From the NCBI GenBank assembly GCA_016840085.1, contig JAEOTA010000019.1, positions 1 to 64,000 on the forward strand: a stretch of 64,000 nt of DNA, given 5' to 3'. This document shows positions 39,782 to 49,818 of this stretch, piece after piece (within the stretch, counting starts at the first letter, position 1; every line of letters begins with the position of its first letter). The stretch is from Promethearchaeota archaeon. GTDB taxonomy: Archaea > Asgardarchaeota > Lokiarchaeia > Sigyniarchaeales > SOKP01. The notes under the pieces are model-generated. The model had not been told where the DNA came from and did not search any database. It saw only the letters and a program-made list of their open reading frames with translations. The translations under genes and the position numbers were made by a program.

Positions 39782-39843
39782 TATACTTAACTTCTGTCGG
39801 ATTTATAGATAAATTTAAACTAAATTGTAGACTTTTAAATATT

Positions 39844-40284
39844 ATGAGTAAAAATCCAATAAAGCAACGAGACATCCTTAAGATTTATACTGATGGTGCT
39901 GCTCGAGGCAATCCTGGTCCTGCTGCCTGTGCGTTTCTATTCGTTCAGAATGATACTGTTATTCATGAAGAATCTAATTATATTGGAACAGCGACCAACA
40001 ACACCGCTGAATATCATGCAATTATCAATGCGCTAAAGGTTGCAGAGAAGTTTCACAGGGGGCATCTCCAAGTGTATTCTGACAGTAATTTAGCAATCCA
40101 GCAAATTAATAACAAATGGAAAATCAATTACCTGCATTTGATGAAACTCTATAGCAAGGTCCACCAGCTCTGTGAGAATTATGAAAAGGTGGAATTTTTT
40201 CATGTGGGACGGAATAATCCCTATATCCAAAAATGCGATACACTATGTAATGAGCGATTAGATGCGAAAGATCTTAAAAAATAG
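39844..40284 (+). CDS. RNase HI-family protein
   Basis: LKIYTDGAARGNPGPAACAFL; NNTAEYHAIINAL; VYSDSNLAIQQIN. Confidence 0.93.
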   Translation: MSKNPIKQRDILKIYTDGAARGNPGPAACAFLFVQNDTVIHEESNYIGTATNNTAEYHAIINALKVAEKFHRGHLQVYSDSNLAIQQINNKWKINYLHLMKLYSKVHQLCENYEKVEFFHVGRNNPYIQKCDTLCNERLDAKDLKK

Positions 40285-40377
40285 GAATATCTCATCATGC
40301 ATCTTGTTATAAAATTAAATATATTGAAAAATGATCACAAAAGAAAATAGAGTAGATTCCCTTCTTCTTTCCCTATC

Positions 40378-40983
40378 CTATTGATCTAAGAGTCCTACCA
40401 TTATCAGATTTTTTAATCTATCTGAATTAAAATTATGTTTAAATATACCTTCAAGACAGTACACGTTTAATTGTTCTTCAGTTCTAGACTCTTTACATTT
40501 ATTCTTCAAATCGCAATGAGGACACAGAATACTTATTTCTTCAACATCTAGTGTTTTAGCTTGAGCATGTAAATCATAAAGTAACTTCAAATATTTACCT
40601 TCAACAATTCGAGGGATATTAATTTTATTATCTAATATACTATATTCATATAATCGCTTATTCGACTTCTTAAGATTACAATCTTGACAAATCCACACAG
40701 TATTATCAGGATGATCTAGACCACCTCGTGATAATGGTAATATATGTTCTACAGTTAAATTCTCATCTTCTTTATTACAATAATAACATACATCACGTCG
40801 CTCGTTTTCTTTAATCCACTCTTGTATCGATGATGACCACTTTATATCACCATTTTTTAACTTTTGGAAGCGGCTCATCATGAATACAAATTTAATCTGA
40901 CCAAAACCCGCAGATTGAGAAATTATTTTAGCATATTGCCAAAAAATTAAATCTTTTATGGATTTCACAGCTTTAGGAGGCAT
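40378..40983 (-). CDS. HNH endonuclease
   Basis: CYYCNKEDENLTVEHILPLSRGGLDHPDNTVWICQDCNLKKSN. Confidence 0.9.
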   Translation of the reverse strand: MPPKAVKSIKDLIFWQYAKIISQSAGFGQIKFVFMMSRFQKLKNGDIKWSSSIQEWIKENERRDVCYYCNKEDENLTVEHILPLSRGGLDHPDNTVWICQDCNLKKSNKRLYEYSILDNKINIPRIVEGKYLKLLYDLHAQAKTLDVEEISILCPHCDLKNKCKESRTEEQLNVYCLEGIFKHNFNSDRLKNLIMVGLLDQ

Positions 40984-41182
40984 TATTCACCCAATTGAAT
41001 TCTTTATTATAGTTATAAATAAAAATATTATTAGCAAATTTATAACATTTTTGTAAAATCTTTTTTCATATTAAAATCAACAAAAAATCATAATATTAAT
41101 TCAATATGTTAATGAAGAACGGATTTATCCCTGAATTTATAAAATATACTCAATAGAATCTTTGATACTTTACCCGTTACGC

Positions 41183-41476
41183 TTATGATCTAGTTGGTTC
41201 AATTAATCTATATAATTCCAGAGCGAGTTTTTTCATAATTGGAACATGTCCTTCAGTTATAATGTGGCCTTCAATGATGATTGTTGGTGGAATAAAAGTC
41301 CCAAATTTTTCTATTATATCTTGTGAGTTAACATCTTCATAACTCACTTCGAATTTTTGTTTAAATTCAGGTATCGTTTCAAAAATTCGCTCGATGATAT
41401 TTTGTGTTTTACAACATTTAGCACAATAATTATTTTCTTCATTTTTTATTAAAACATGGATAACTGACTTAGAAAT
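41183..41476 (-). CDS. Thioredoxin-fold small protein with NYCAKCCKT motif; probable non-ATG start
   Basis: Hand translation SKSVIHVLIKNEENNYCAKCCKTQNIIERIFETIPEFKQKFEVSYEDVNSQDIIEKFGTFIPPTIIIEGHIITEGHVPIMKKLALELYRL; FIPPTIIIEG is thioredoxin-like. Confidence 0.6.
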   Translation of the reverse strand: MSKSVIHVLIKNEENNYCAKCCKTQNIIERIFETIPEFKQKFEVSYEDVNSQDIIEKFGTFIPPTIIIEGHIITEGHVPIMKKLALELYRLIEPTRS

Positions 41477-41765
41477 TATTTATCACTATTTCCCCATTAT
41501 TACCTTTTAACTTAAAAAATGAAATATTTTAGCTAATAAATGATTTTTGAAAAACAATATTTAATCAAACCTTCCCTCAAAATTGATTAAATATTTTATT
41601 ATTCATAGAAAGAAGATTCCATTTTTTGAGCAGTTAGTTGTTTTACGATTAAGTATGGAAATTTTTTTCTATTTTAATAATCATCTAAGCAAGTTATGGT
41701 CTAATTTCACCTTCGATAAGTATATTAAAATTTAAATAATACAATTCCCATGTTTATATTGTAAA

Positions 41766-42191
41766 ATGAGTCCAGCAATAGAAATAAATGATGTTGTTAA
41801 AAATAAATTAGACGAGTTCAAAGAAAAAAGTGGGAGTGAATCATATTCTGCTGCTATCAACATCTGTCTAATCCAATTAAAATTACTTGAAGATAATCGA
41901 AAATTAATAACTGAAGTTCGAGATACATTAAACTCATTTAGCCCTGCCGTACAATCTGATACAAAAGTGATTGATGCGTTAAGAAATTATGTTAATTCTG
42001 AGGATAATGAGGATAAATTGGCAATGTTTGTCAGACTGATTGATTCGAAAGCCAACGCACATAAACTTTTAGTATCTCAGGGCAAAGTAAGAGAAGCTCA
42101 AAACGTATATTCTGAATGGAAAGCATTAGTCGAAGTTGCTAATTTATTGGGTATCGAGTCCGAACTAGATATGATCAAAAAAGAAGAATAA
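41766..42191 (+). CDS. Hypothetical helical protein, 141 aa
   Basis: Complete ORF, ordinary composition. Confidence 0.6.
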   Translation: MSPAIEINDVVKNKLDEFKEKSGSESYSAAINICLIQLKLLEDNRKLITEVRDTLNSFSPAVQSDTKVIDALRNYVNSEDNEDKLAMFVRLIDSKANAHKLLVSQGKVREAQNVYSEWKALVEVANLLGIESELDMIKKEE

Positions 42192-42195
42192 CTTT

Positions 42196-43455
42196 TTAGA
42201 TTCTGTAATCAACATTAGGAAGATTTTCAACATCATACGGAAGTTTAGCATCGTGTGGAATTGGGTCAATATAAAAGTGCCTAAAGTTTGGATTTTGCAT
42301 TCTACAATAAGTACTTCGATGATTATACGCGGGATGGTGTACCATGTTGTTCCAGATTTTCTTTAAAGATTTATTTCTGACGTTCCCAAATGATAAGGGA
42401 GTAAAGTCACAGGGTGATACATCCCCATACGCCGACACATAATATTGGATATTAACGGCTAAACACCCTATCCCGCCAAGATATCCTTCTATAGAATTTT
42501 GCCAAGATTGAGAATTAAATTGAGGGACCATGTGATGCTTAAAAATTTTAGAAGAGAATTCCCGAATTTCTTCGTGCTGTTCTGGTGTAAGCATCTCACT
42601 GATATCATTTAACATATTTCCTGTTGGAACAGCATCAAAAAGGATTAAATTTTCAACACCAAGGTCTCTTGCTAGCGAATAAAGCTTTTTATACGTTCCC
42701 TTTTGAGTTGAAGAGCGAGTCGCATATGATGATATCCCAACATAACCTCCTTTAGATTTCATTCTCTTTATTCCCTGAATGGCAGTTTCAAATAAACCTG
42801 TCATACTTCTTAATTGGTCATGTTCTTCAGGAACGGGACTGTCAATACTTACAAAAAGTGAATATAATCCGGCATCAACTAATTTCTCAATATTTTCTTC
42901 CGAAAGTAATCGTCCGTTTGTAAAAAGAATAGGTAAAGCTTTCCTCTTATCAACATAAGAAATTAATTCATAAATGTCATCACGTAATAATGGCTCTCCC
43001 CCTGTGAACGCAATCATTGCAACCCCAAGATCTTGACTTTGGTCTATCAGAGCTTTCGCCTCTCTTGTTGATAGTTCACGCACATCATTCCTCAAATGTC
43101 TTCCCGCACTGCAATGTACACAATTACACTGACATTTATAGGTTACCGCGAATGTCATGGCAACTGGAAATGTATGACGAAAAATTCTACCCATTATAAT
43201 GGCTTTCATTACCCTCAGCATGGGATGACTTCCAACCGGTGGCGCAAACGTGTTAGCTACTCTCTTACCCCTCCATTTTCCTAAATTCCGATATTGCCCA
43301 TAGAATTGGCCTTGGATGAGAATCATAATAAGGAATCTTAATTTGTCGAAAAGTGGATTTAATAACCCTGTCCCTATAACCTCCCCCGTGTCTAACTTTT
43401 TGAAACTTACGAGCTTTTTACCGAAAAATTTCAATAGGGTTCTTTCTCGCGCCAT
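42196..43455 (-). CDS. Radical SAM protein with SPASM-like C-terminus
   Basis: KCQCNCVHCSAGRHL (CxxxCxxC), AFTGGEPLLRDD, C-terminal Cys set GGIGCLAVN...SPCDFTP...CRM. Confidence 0.9.
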   Translation of the reverse strand: MARERTLLKFFGKKLVSFKKLDTGEVIGTGLLNPLFDKLRFLIMILIQGQFYGQYRNLGKWRGKRVANTFAPPVGSHPMLRVMKAIIMGRIFRHTFPVAMTFAVTYKCQCNCVHCSAGRHLRNDVRELSTREAKALIDQSQDLGVAMIAFTGGEPLLRDDIYELISYVDKRKALPILFTNGRLLSEENIEKLVDAGLYSLFVSIDSPVPEEHDQLRSMTGLFETAIQGIKRMKSKGGYVGISSYATRSSTQKGTYKKLYSLARDLGVENLILFDAVPTGNMLNDISEMLTPEQHEEIREFSSKIFKHHMVPQFNSQSWQNSIEGYLGGIGCLAVNIQYYVSAYGDVSPCDFTPLSFGNVRNKSLKKIWNNMVHHPAYNHRSTYCRMQNPNFRHFYIDPIPHDAKLPYDVENLPNVDYRI

Positions 43456-43571
43456 CTAACAATAACAATTCAATTATTTACTTTTTGTTCTAAGAATTTA
43501 TAGATCGTATCATTTAAAAGATTATCTTCTAAAACCAACAGAATAATTAAAAATGAAAAACCTAAATTTTT

Positions 43572-43892
43572 CTAATAATTTTTATATGCTTTTATCCTTG
43601 TCTGAATAGCATCAATTATATATCCTGGAAACTCATTAAATGGTATATCCTTAAATAGCTCAAAACAGGAACAACAAAATCCCAATTTAAAAACTTCAAC
43701 ATTTTTATAAAAAAGATGATTCCTCCTTACGGGCTTATCAAGCTTTCTATCACAAATTATACAATAATCAAAAAATCTGGTGATCTTTTCTCTCTCAATT
43801 CGTTTCGCTATTTTTGGATTATTTAATATGTACGATTTGATTATTTTCCGCAGACGTTCTGAATCGGATATATAACCTTGAAAGATTCTCAT
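43572..43892 (-). CDS. Cys-rich (zinc-binding) protein, hypothetical
   Basis: DYCIICDRKLD...FCCSCFELF; paralogous remnant at 36106-36334. Confidence 0.65.
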   Translation of the reverse strand: MRIFQGYISDSERLRKIIKSYILNNPKIAKRIEREKITRFFDYCIICDRKLDKPVRRNHLFYKNVEVFKLGFCCSCFELFKDIPFNEFPGYIIDAIQTRIKAYKNY

Positions 43893-44060
43893 AGATTTAA
43901 TTTTACTAAAAAGTTCTTTTCTTACCTTTGAAATTGTTGATAATATAATATATAAATGTTTTTCAATTTTACTCTGGTATGACTTAAAGCTGAATAATAA
44001 TATTTAAATATAATTTCTTAGATTATGAAGTAAAATATTTTTAGTTACTTTTTTCTTACA

Positions 44061-44388
44061 TATCAAATAAGGTCTCAACGCGGTCTATTATATTTTGGAC
44101 TGCTTGCTTACTTCTCTTTTGCTCGATAGATTACAAGCATTCCATTTAGCGGTCATGTTATAATATTATCTTTTTATTTAGCTCATCAAGGGATAAGTAA
44201 TAAGTTAAAATATCCATTAAGATTTCTAATTGGAATACTAGTTCTTATTATAACAGCTGTTTACAAATTGCTTCTTTGGAACGATCCTATTACTTTTTTT
44301 AGGAGCTATAGTAGGAATTGCTATATGGATTCCAGCATTCTTATATCGGATAAAAAGTAATAAGCAATTAGATGCTCAAGAGTTTTAA
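44061..44388 (+). pseudogene. Decayed/frameshifted multi-TM protein
   Basis: RGLLYFGLLAYFSFAR*ITSIPFSGHVIILSFYLAHQGISNKLKYPLRFLIGILVLIITAVYKLLLWNDPITFF then a frameshift at a T-run to LGAIVGIAIWIPAFLYRIKSNKQLDAQEF*. Confidence 0.6.
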
Positions 44389-44455
44389 AAATGATTTATA
44401 GAAGGATTAGACACTTTAAGATTTTATAAAATTATTAAATTTAACTTGAACTAAC

Positions 44456-45622
44456 TCAGCTTACTTCGACGTGAGATTCGATTTTATTAATTGATTCATC
44501 AATGCGGCTAGGATCATCAACCTTAATCGAGATTGCTTCATTAGGGCAGGTACTTTCGCATCTTCCACAGCCTAAACATCGTTCCTGGTTTATTTTCGCT
44601 ATTTCATCAATTATTTCCATTCCCTTAAAGACACATACTTCAAGACACTCTCCACATCCAACACAAAGGTCTTCATCAACATAAACACTAACACCCTCCA
44701 TTCTGTGAAATAAATTAAGACTAATTGAGCCATAAGTCAGAATCTTTCCATCAATACAACAACAGGGACAACAGAAACACATGGATAAAAAATGTCCAGT
44801 ATCTTCAACGCCATATCCATCAGCCTCATCCATAGCTCTTCCGAGTAATGGAATTAAACCATCATCAATGGCAAGTTTCACCCGTTCTAAGGCTTCCTCC
44901 TTTGTCGCAAAATGGCCTTTATCTTCAGTAATCAGTATGTTTAAAGTATCATCACCCATATACATACACCCCAACGACTTATCATGATCTTGACAATCAT
45001 TTATTGTCCTACAAGGACAGTTATTTAACATAACAATATTACTCGCCTTATCAATAAAGTGTTTAAAGACTTTAACCGGCATAATTTGACTTTCAAATGT
45101 TCCCAAGGATTGATTGATAGGTACGAAAACGCCATAGTCATCATCCCCTAATGCCATTTTAACAAGATTTCGAAACATTGGTAATTTTGATAGTATAAAT
45201 GGATGATAGCCCTTCTCTTCGTTGAAATAAGCAGTTAGAAAAGGTTTCGTTATTCTTGATCTTTTTTTACCTTTTTCTGTATCAACAATTTTCCAACCTA
45301 CAGTCTTATATATTTTAAATCCACCTTTATGACCTGGAGCAAACGTGAACTTAAAGGCTCCACCCTTTAAGAACTCAATCGCTAGCTTTTTATCTCTAAT
45401 TTCCAAAGTAATATCAGGCTCATCTAATTTTTCTCCAAATTTGTAAGAGATGTTGTCTTTCTCAAAAATTTGATACCCAAAAATTTCACAAATCTTCCAT
45501 TGAACTTTTAATAATCCAAAATCTTTCACGTCTACTTGATAAAATTTATCTTTCTGAGGTATATTCTCAAGATCTTTCATCATTTTGATGAATAAAGATT
45601 CGATTTCCCCTTTATTTTCCAT
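44456..45622 (-). CDS. 4Fe-4S ferredoxin-domain protein, 388 aa
   Basis: CVGCGECLEVCVFKG; CLGCGRCESTCPNEAI; NNCPCRTINDCQDHDKSLGCMYMGD. Confidence 0.88.
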   Translation of the reverse strand: MENKGEIESLFIKMMKDLENIPQKDKFYQVDVKDFGLLKVQWKICEIFGYQIFEKDNISYKFGEKLDEPDITLEIRDKKLAIEFLKGGAFKFTFAPGHKGGFKIYKTVGWKIVDTEKGKKRSRITKPFLTAYFNEEKGYHPFILSKLPMFRNLVKMALGDDDYGVFVPINQSLGTFESQIMPVKVFKHFIDKASNIVMLNNCPCRTINDCQDHDKSLGCMYMGDDTLNILITEDKGHFATKEEALERVKLAIDDGLIPLLGRAMDEADGYGVEDTGHFLSMCFCCPCCCIDGKILTYGSISLNLFHRMEGVSVYVDEDLCVGCGECLEVCVFKGMEIIDEIAKINQERCLGCGRCESTCPNEAISIKVDDPSRIDESINKIESHVEVS

Positions 45623-45894
45623 AATTTCACGTGGAATATTCTTAAATTAAATTTATTAATATAATGTTTTGAATTATTAAAATTTGAGCTCTTCCAGTAT
45701 AGCTTTATTTTTTAATTCAAGATTAAGTTAAGAAACTAATTTAAATTTATTTTTTTTTTCATTTATACCCTAATTTCTTAATTACCATATACATAAAAAT
45801 AGTTAAATTAAAAATTATTGAAAACAAATTGTAGTACGAAATTAAAAAAATAAAAAAAGATAGTATATTTCAAGTTTATAGTTAATATACGGCT

Positions 45895-46116
45895 TCATTT
45901 AACTCCAAGTATTCCTTTACAATTAGTACATATACTGATCGTAATATATGTATCCCCTGGTTTTACAGAACGACGCCCCATGTCTAAAAGCCCTGGAGTC
46001 TTAGTAGATATATTATAAATACCTTTCGTATATGCCACTGCTCTTTTACTATAATCCATGCTTATTTTTGTTTGACAGATGGGACAAACTATATATTCGG
46101 GATATTCTACTGTAAT
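45895..46116 (-). CDS. Small zinc-ribbon protein (CPIC...CTNC); start uncertain
   Basis: Hand translation ITVEYPEYIVCPICQTKISMDYSKRAVAYTKGIYNISTKTPGLLDMGRRSVKPGDTYITISICTNCKGILGVK; absent from the ORF track. Confidence 0.55.
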   Translation of the reverse strand: MTVEYPEYIVCPICQTKISMDYSKRAVAYTKGIYNISTKTPGLLDMGRRSVKPGDTYITISICTNCKGILGVK

Positions 46117-46337
46117 TTTTAATCACTCTTTTTCTCTTCTTTCTTTTATAGAATAGATTTCACATTTTGTGAGATCTTCTCAATATTTACTATTTTGCTA
46201 GTAAATTAAAAAAAGATATAGATTTTTCTAATAAAAAAATTTTTTGACTATTCGTAATTATGCCTATTTTTTGTAAATTATTTCATGCTCCAGCCACAAA
46301 TAAATCTATTTATAATATCTCATCTAAATAGATATAA

Positions 46338-46703
46338 AAATCTAAAGGATTCTCAAGGGCAGTAAAAATAGGAAATTTCATCTCAGTGTCAGGAACTGCA
46401 CCACGCGCTCCAGATGGTACAACTACGCGTGTGAATGATAAACATGGTCAGACTAAACATTGTTTAAAAATTATAAAAAGAGCAATTGCAGATGCAGAAG
46501 GCTCTTTAGAGAACATAATTCGAACGAGAATAATGCTGAAGGATATCTCAAAATGGGAATTGGCTGCTAAAGCCCATGGAGAGTTTTTTTCAAAGATACG
46601 ACCAGCATGTACCTTTGTGGAAGTTAAAGACTTTACCTATCCTGATTGGTTAGTTAAAGTAGAAGCAGATTGCGTTATTAAAAACGAAGATCATAGCGTT
46701 TAA
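46338..46703 (+). CDS. RidA/YjgF-family protein, N-terminally truncated or with an unrecognised start
   Basis: FSRAVKIGNFISVSGTA...SLENIIRTRIMLKDISKWELAAKAHGEFFSKIRPACTFVEVK; conserved frame extends upstream of GTG 46386 to a TAA at 46335. Confidence 0.7.
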   Translation, partial: KSKGFSRAVKIGNFISVSGTAPRAPDGTTTRVNDKHGQTKHCLKIIKRAIADAEGSLENIIRTRIMLKDISKWELAAKAHGEFFSKIRPACTFVEVKDFTYPDWLVKVEADCVIKNEDHSV

Positions 46704-46896
46704 AATTTAAAAATTGCTATTAACTTAATTATCATCAGAAAAATTTGATAAAATTATAAACTTAAATCTCAATCTAAAATTCTCCTTTTCATTATAATCA
46801 TATCTTTAAGGAACTTTCTATTTTAAAAGGAATAACTATTTCTATTTATCTCCCCCTCTAATATCCATAGTCAATTTACAAAAGAATTAATTTATT

Positions 46897-48069
46897 GTGA
46901 TTAGTTTGAAAAAAAAGTTGATTTTAGTAATTTTAATAATAGTTATTATTGCTGTCGGTGTTGGTATCGTTTTTCTTTTAAATTTTCAAGGTGCAACCTT
47001 AAAAATCTACTCATATGAAATTCAAAATGCTTTCCCAGATTTAACATTTAATAGACCAGTCGGAATATATGATCCAGAAGATGGATCAAATAGGCTTTTT
47101 GTTGTTGAACAAGATGGAAGGATTATAGTTTTTGAAAATCATGAGAATACTAGTAATTATCAAGTTTTCCTTGATTTAAAGGATCGAATTTTGTATGGAG
47201 GAGAAAGAGGTTTACTTGGGTTAACCTTTCATCCTAATTATACATTGAATGGGTATTTTTTTATCTATTATTCGGAAACTGGAACAGGAGATTCTATACT
47301 TTCGCGCATTAAAGTAAATTCTTCAGATCCTAATATTGCCAATAAATCTAGTGAAATTATCCTGGTAAAAATTTCACAACCATATTCAAATCACAATGGT
47401 GGTCAAATAAGCTTTGGGCCAGATGGATACTTATATATAGCTTTAGGAGATGGAGGGGGGAATGGCGATCCCGCAAGTAATGGACAAAATCGAAAAACAT
47501 TGCTAGGTTCAATTCTTAGGATTGATGTAGATTCAGCTTTTCCGTATGCTATCCCTACTGATAATCCTTTCTACAATAATTCAGAGGGATGGGTAGAAGA
47601 AATTTTCGCATTTGGTTTTCGAAATCCTTGGCGTTTTAGTTTTGATGGTAATACAGGATCGCTTTGGGCTGCCGATGTTGGACAATCTTCATGGGAAGAA
47701 ATAGATGTAGTGGAAAAGGGTAAAAATTATGGTTGGAACACTATGGAAGGAACTCATGATTTTAATCTCGGAACAAATGTATCTCAATTGGTAGATCCTC
47801 TCTATGAATATAGCCATAGTCTTGGAAATTCAATTACAGGGGGATACGTCTATAGAGGATCAATTCTAACAGATTTAATTGGAAAATATATTTATGCAGA
47901 TTACGTCTCTGGAAGAATCTGGGCATTGGAATATTCTGAAGGGAACGTAGTAAACAACACAGAACTTATTGATACTGATTTACAAATCCCATCTTTCGGT
48001 GTTGATGCACATAATGAATTATATATCTGCGCATTTGACGGAAATGTATACAAACTCATTCAGATTTAA
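46897..48069 (+). CDS. Soluble-glucose-dehydrogenase-like PQQ sugar dehydrogenase, N-terminal membrane anchor
   Basis: LFVVEQDGRIIVFEN, RGLLGLTFHPNY, GGQISFGPDGYLYIALGDGG, FGFRNPWRFSFD, DVGQSSWEEID. Confidence 0.93.
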   Translation: MISLKKKLILVILIIVIIAVGVGIVFLLNFQGATLKIYSYEIQNAFPDLTFNRPVGIYDPEDGSNRLFVVEQDGRIIVFENHENTSNYQVFLDLKDRILYGGERGLLGLTFHPNYTLNGYFFIYYSETGTGDSILSRIKVNSSDPNIANKSSEIILVKISQPYSNHNGGQISFGPDGYLYIALGDGGGNGDPASNGQNRKTLLGSILRIDVDSAFPYAIPTDNPFYNNSEGWVEEIFAFGFRNPWRFSFDGNTGSLWAADVGQSSWEEIDVVEKGKNYGWNTMEGTHDFNLGTNVSQLVDPLYEYSHSLGNSITGGYVYRGSILTDLIGKYIYADYVSGRIWALEYSEGNVVNNTELIDTDLQIPSFGVDAHNELYICAFDGNVYKLIQI

Positions 48070-48300
48070 ACTTTTTTTTAATCTTTTCTCTCTCAAATCC
48101 TCAATATAAAAATTTTACTAATGAATTTAAAGAAGTTCGAAAACTTATGACCGAAAGAAGGAGAGAAATAGAACAAAATTTGAACTAAAAAATGAGAAGT
48201 GAGATGTATATAAATCGGAAAAAGTTAATAATTAAAGTAATTTTAACTTAAAATTAAATCATATTCTTATTATTACCGCAAACCTGGACTTAGTAAAAAA

Positions 48301-49047
48301 ATGAAAATTATATTTTTAGGAACTAATGACTGGTATGCCACAGATTTAGGAAATACTATTTCTACGTTAATTTGTTCTGATGAATTTTATATTGTCTTAG
48401 ATGCTGGTGATGGAATTTATAAGATTGATCAATATATTGATGATGAAAAACCAATTATTTTATTACTTAGCCATCTTCATCTTGATCATTTAATAGGGCT
48501 TCATATATTTGCTAAGTTTCATTTTAATCAAAAAATTAATATATACGGTTATACGGGGACAAAAAATCGAATAAATCTAATCATAGACCATCCTTTTTCT
48601 TCTCCATTCATTGAATTACCTTTAGAAGTACAAACTCATGATTTAGATGAAGGAAGACATAATATTGGATTCCCAATTACGTGTAGACTTCTTGTTCATG
48701 CAGATACTTGTTTAGGATACAGATTAGAACTAGATAATAAAATTATTACGTATTGTACTGACACTGGTTTATGTCCAAATTTATATCGTCTTGCTAAAAA
48801 TGCTGATATTTTTATTACAGAATGTTCCTATAAGCTTGGTCAAGAAGAGTGGGGGTGGCCACATCTCAAACCTGAAGAAGCAGCTGATGTAGCAGTAAAA
48901 TCCAAAGTAAAAAAATTAATTCTAACTCATTTTGATGCAAGTTCTTATAAAACTATACAGGATAGGAAAAAAGCAGAAGAAAAAGCAAAAGCGCTATTCC
49001 CAAAAACAGTAGCATCATTCGATGGTTTAGAACTAACTATAGATTAA
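48301..49047 (+). CDS. MBL-fold metallo-hydrolase (RNase Z-like)
   Basis: LLSHLHLDHLIGLH; ITYCTDTGL; ILTHFDA. Confidence 0.9.
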   Translation: MKIIFLGTNDWYATDLGNTISTLICSDEFYIVLDAGDGIYKIDQYIDDEKPIILLLSHLHLDHLIGLHIFAKFHFNQKINIYGYTGTKNRINLIIDHPFSSPFIELPLEVQTHDLDEGRHNIGFPITCRLLVHADTCLGYRLELDNKIITYCTDTGLCPNLYRLAKNADIFITECSYKLGQEEWGWPHLKPEEAADVAVKSKVKKLILTHFDASSYKTIQDRKKAEEKAKALFPKTVASFDGLELTID

Positions 49048-49295
49048 CTGCGTTATCATATTTTAAAGATAATAAATGAGAATGCAATGCTTTATTAGCA
49101 ACATCTTCTTTTAAAACGAGCCAAATTAGACTTTATTTTCATTTCTTCCTTATTTATATTATTAATATTAATTTAAGTTGGATCTTTTGCTTTAATTTGT
49201 TTTCTTAGATATATTTGTTTGTAATTCACAAATATTTAAATATCTTGAATAATATCTAGATATTATTAAGAAAACTAAACTACATCTAAATAAAA

Positions 49296-49742
49296 ATGAT
49301 TGATGATCTTAATAAAAATATCTTAAACGAGTTTCAGAAAGATGCTAGTTTAACCTATAAAACATTAGCAAAGAAAATTGGGGTGCCCACGTCAACAGTA
49401 TTTTCAAGAATTAAACAAATGAAAGATTCGGGAGTTATAAGGGGAATTGTTCCATTAGTTTCACCTGTGAAAGTGGGTAAACCCACAACGGCTTGGATCA
49501 AAATAAGTCTTGAAATTAATACTGATTGCTGTGATTTTGCAGATGAAGTGGCTAAAAATGTGAACGTGATGGAAGTTCATGAAATTGCTGGTGAATGGGA
49601 TATATTATTAAAAGCTAAAACAGAGGATAACCTAGCATTGCATGATCTTACTAAGGAAATCAGCCAAATACCCGGTATTAAAAATATGGAGTCCCTTATT
49701 GCCTTTAAAACAATAAAAGAGGATCCAAGAATTAATCTATAA
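49296..49742 (+). CDS. Lrp/AsnC-family transcriptional regulator
   Basis: HTH KNILNEFQKDASLTYKTLAKKIGVPTSTVFSRIKQMKDSGVIRG plus RAM-type C-terminus. Confidence 0.93.
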   Translation: MIDDLNKNILNEFQKDASLTYKTLAKKIGVPTSTVFSRIKQMKDSGVIRGIVPLVSPVKVGKPTTAWIKISLEINTDCCDFADEVAKNVNVMEVHEIAGEWDILLKAKTEDNLALHDLTKEISQIPGIKNMESLIAFKTIKEDPRINL

Positions 49743-49818
49743 TTAAAACTTCAAGTTTTGACATATTAGGGTTATCAAGGATTAAATATATAAAGTAAAA
49801 AGAATGTGAGTAATAATT

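Noticed and set aside
48107-48187. Coding-like tail NPQYKNFTNEFKEVRKLMTERRREIEQNLN*
   Set aside because: Too short and without a start; may be a remnant, but the parent gene was not recognised.
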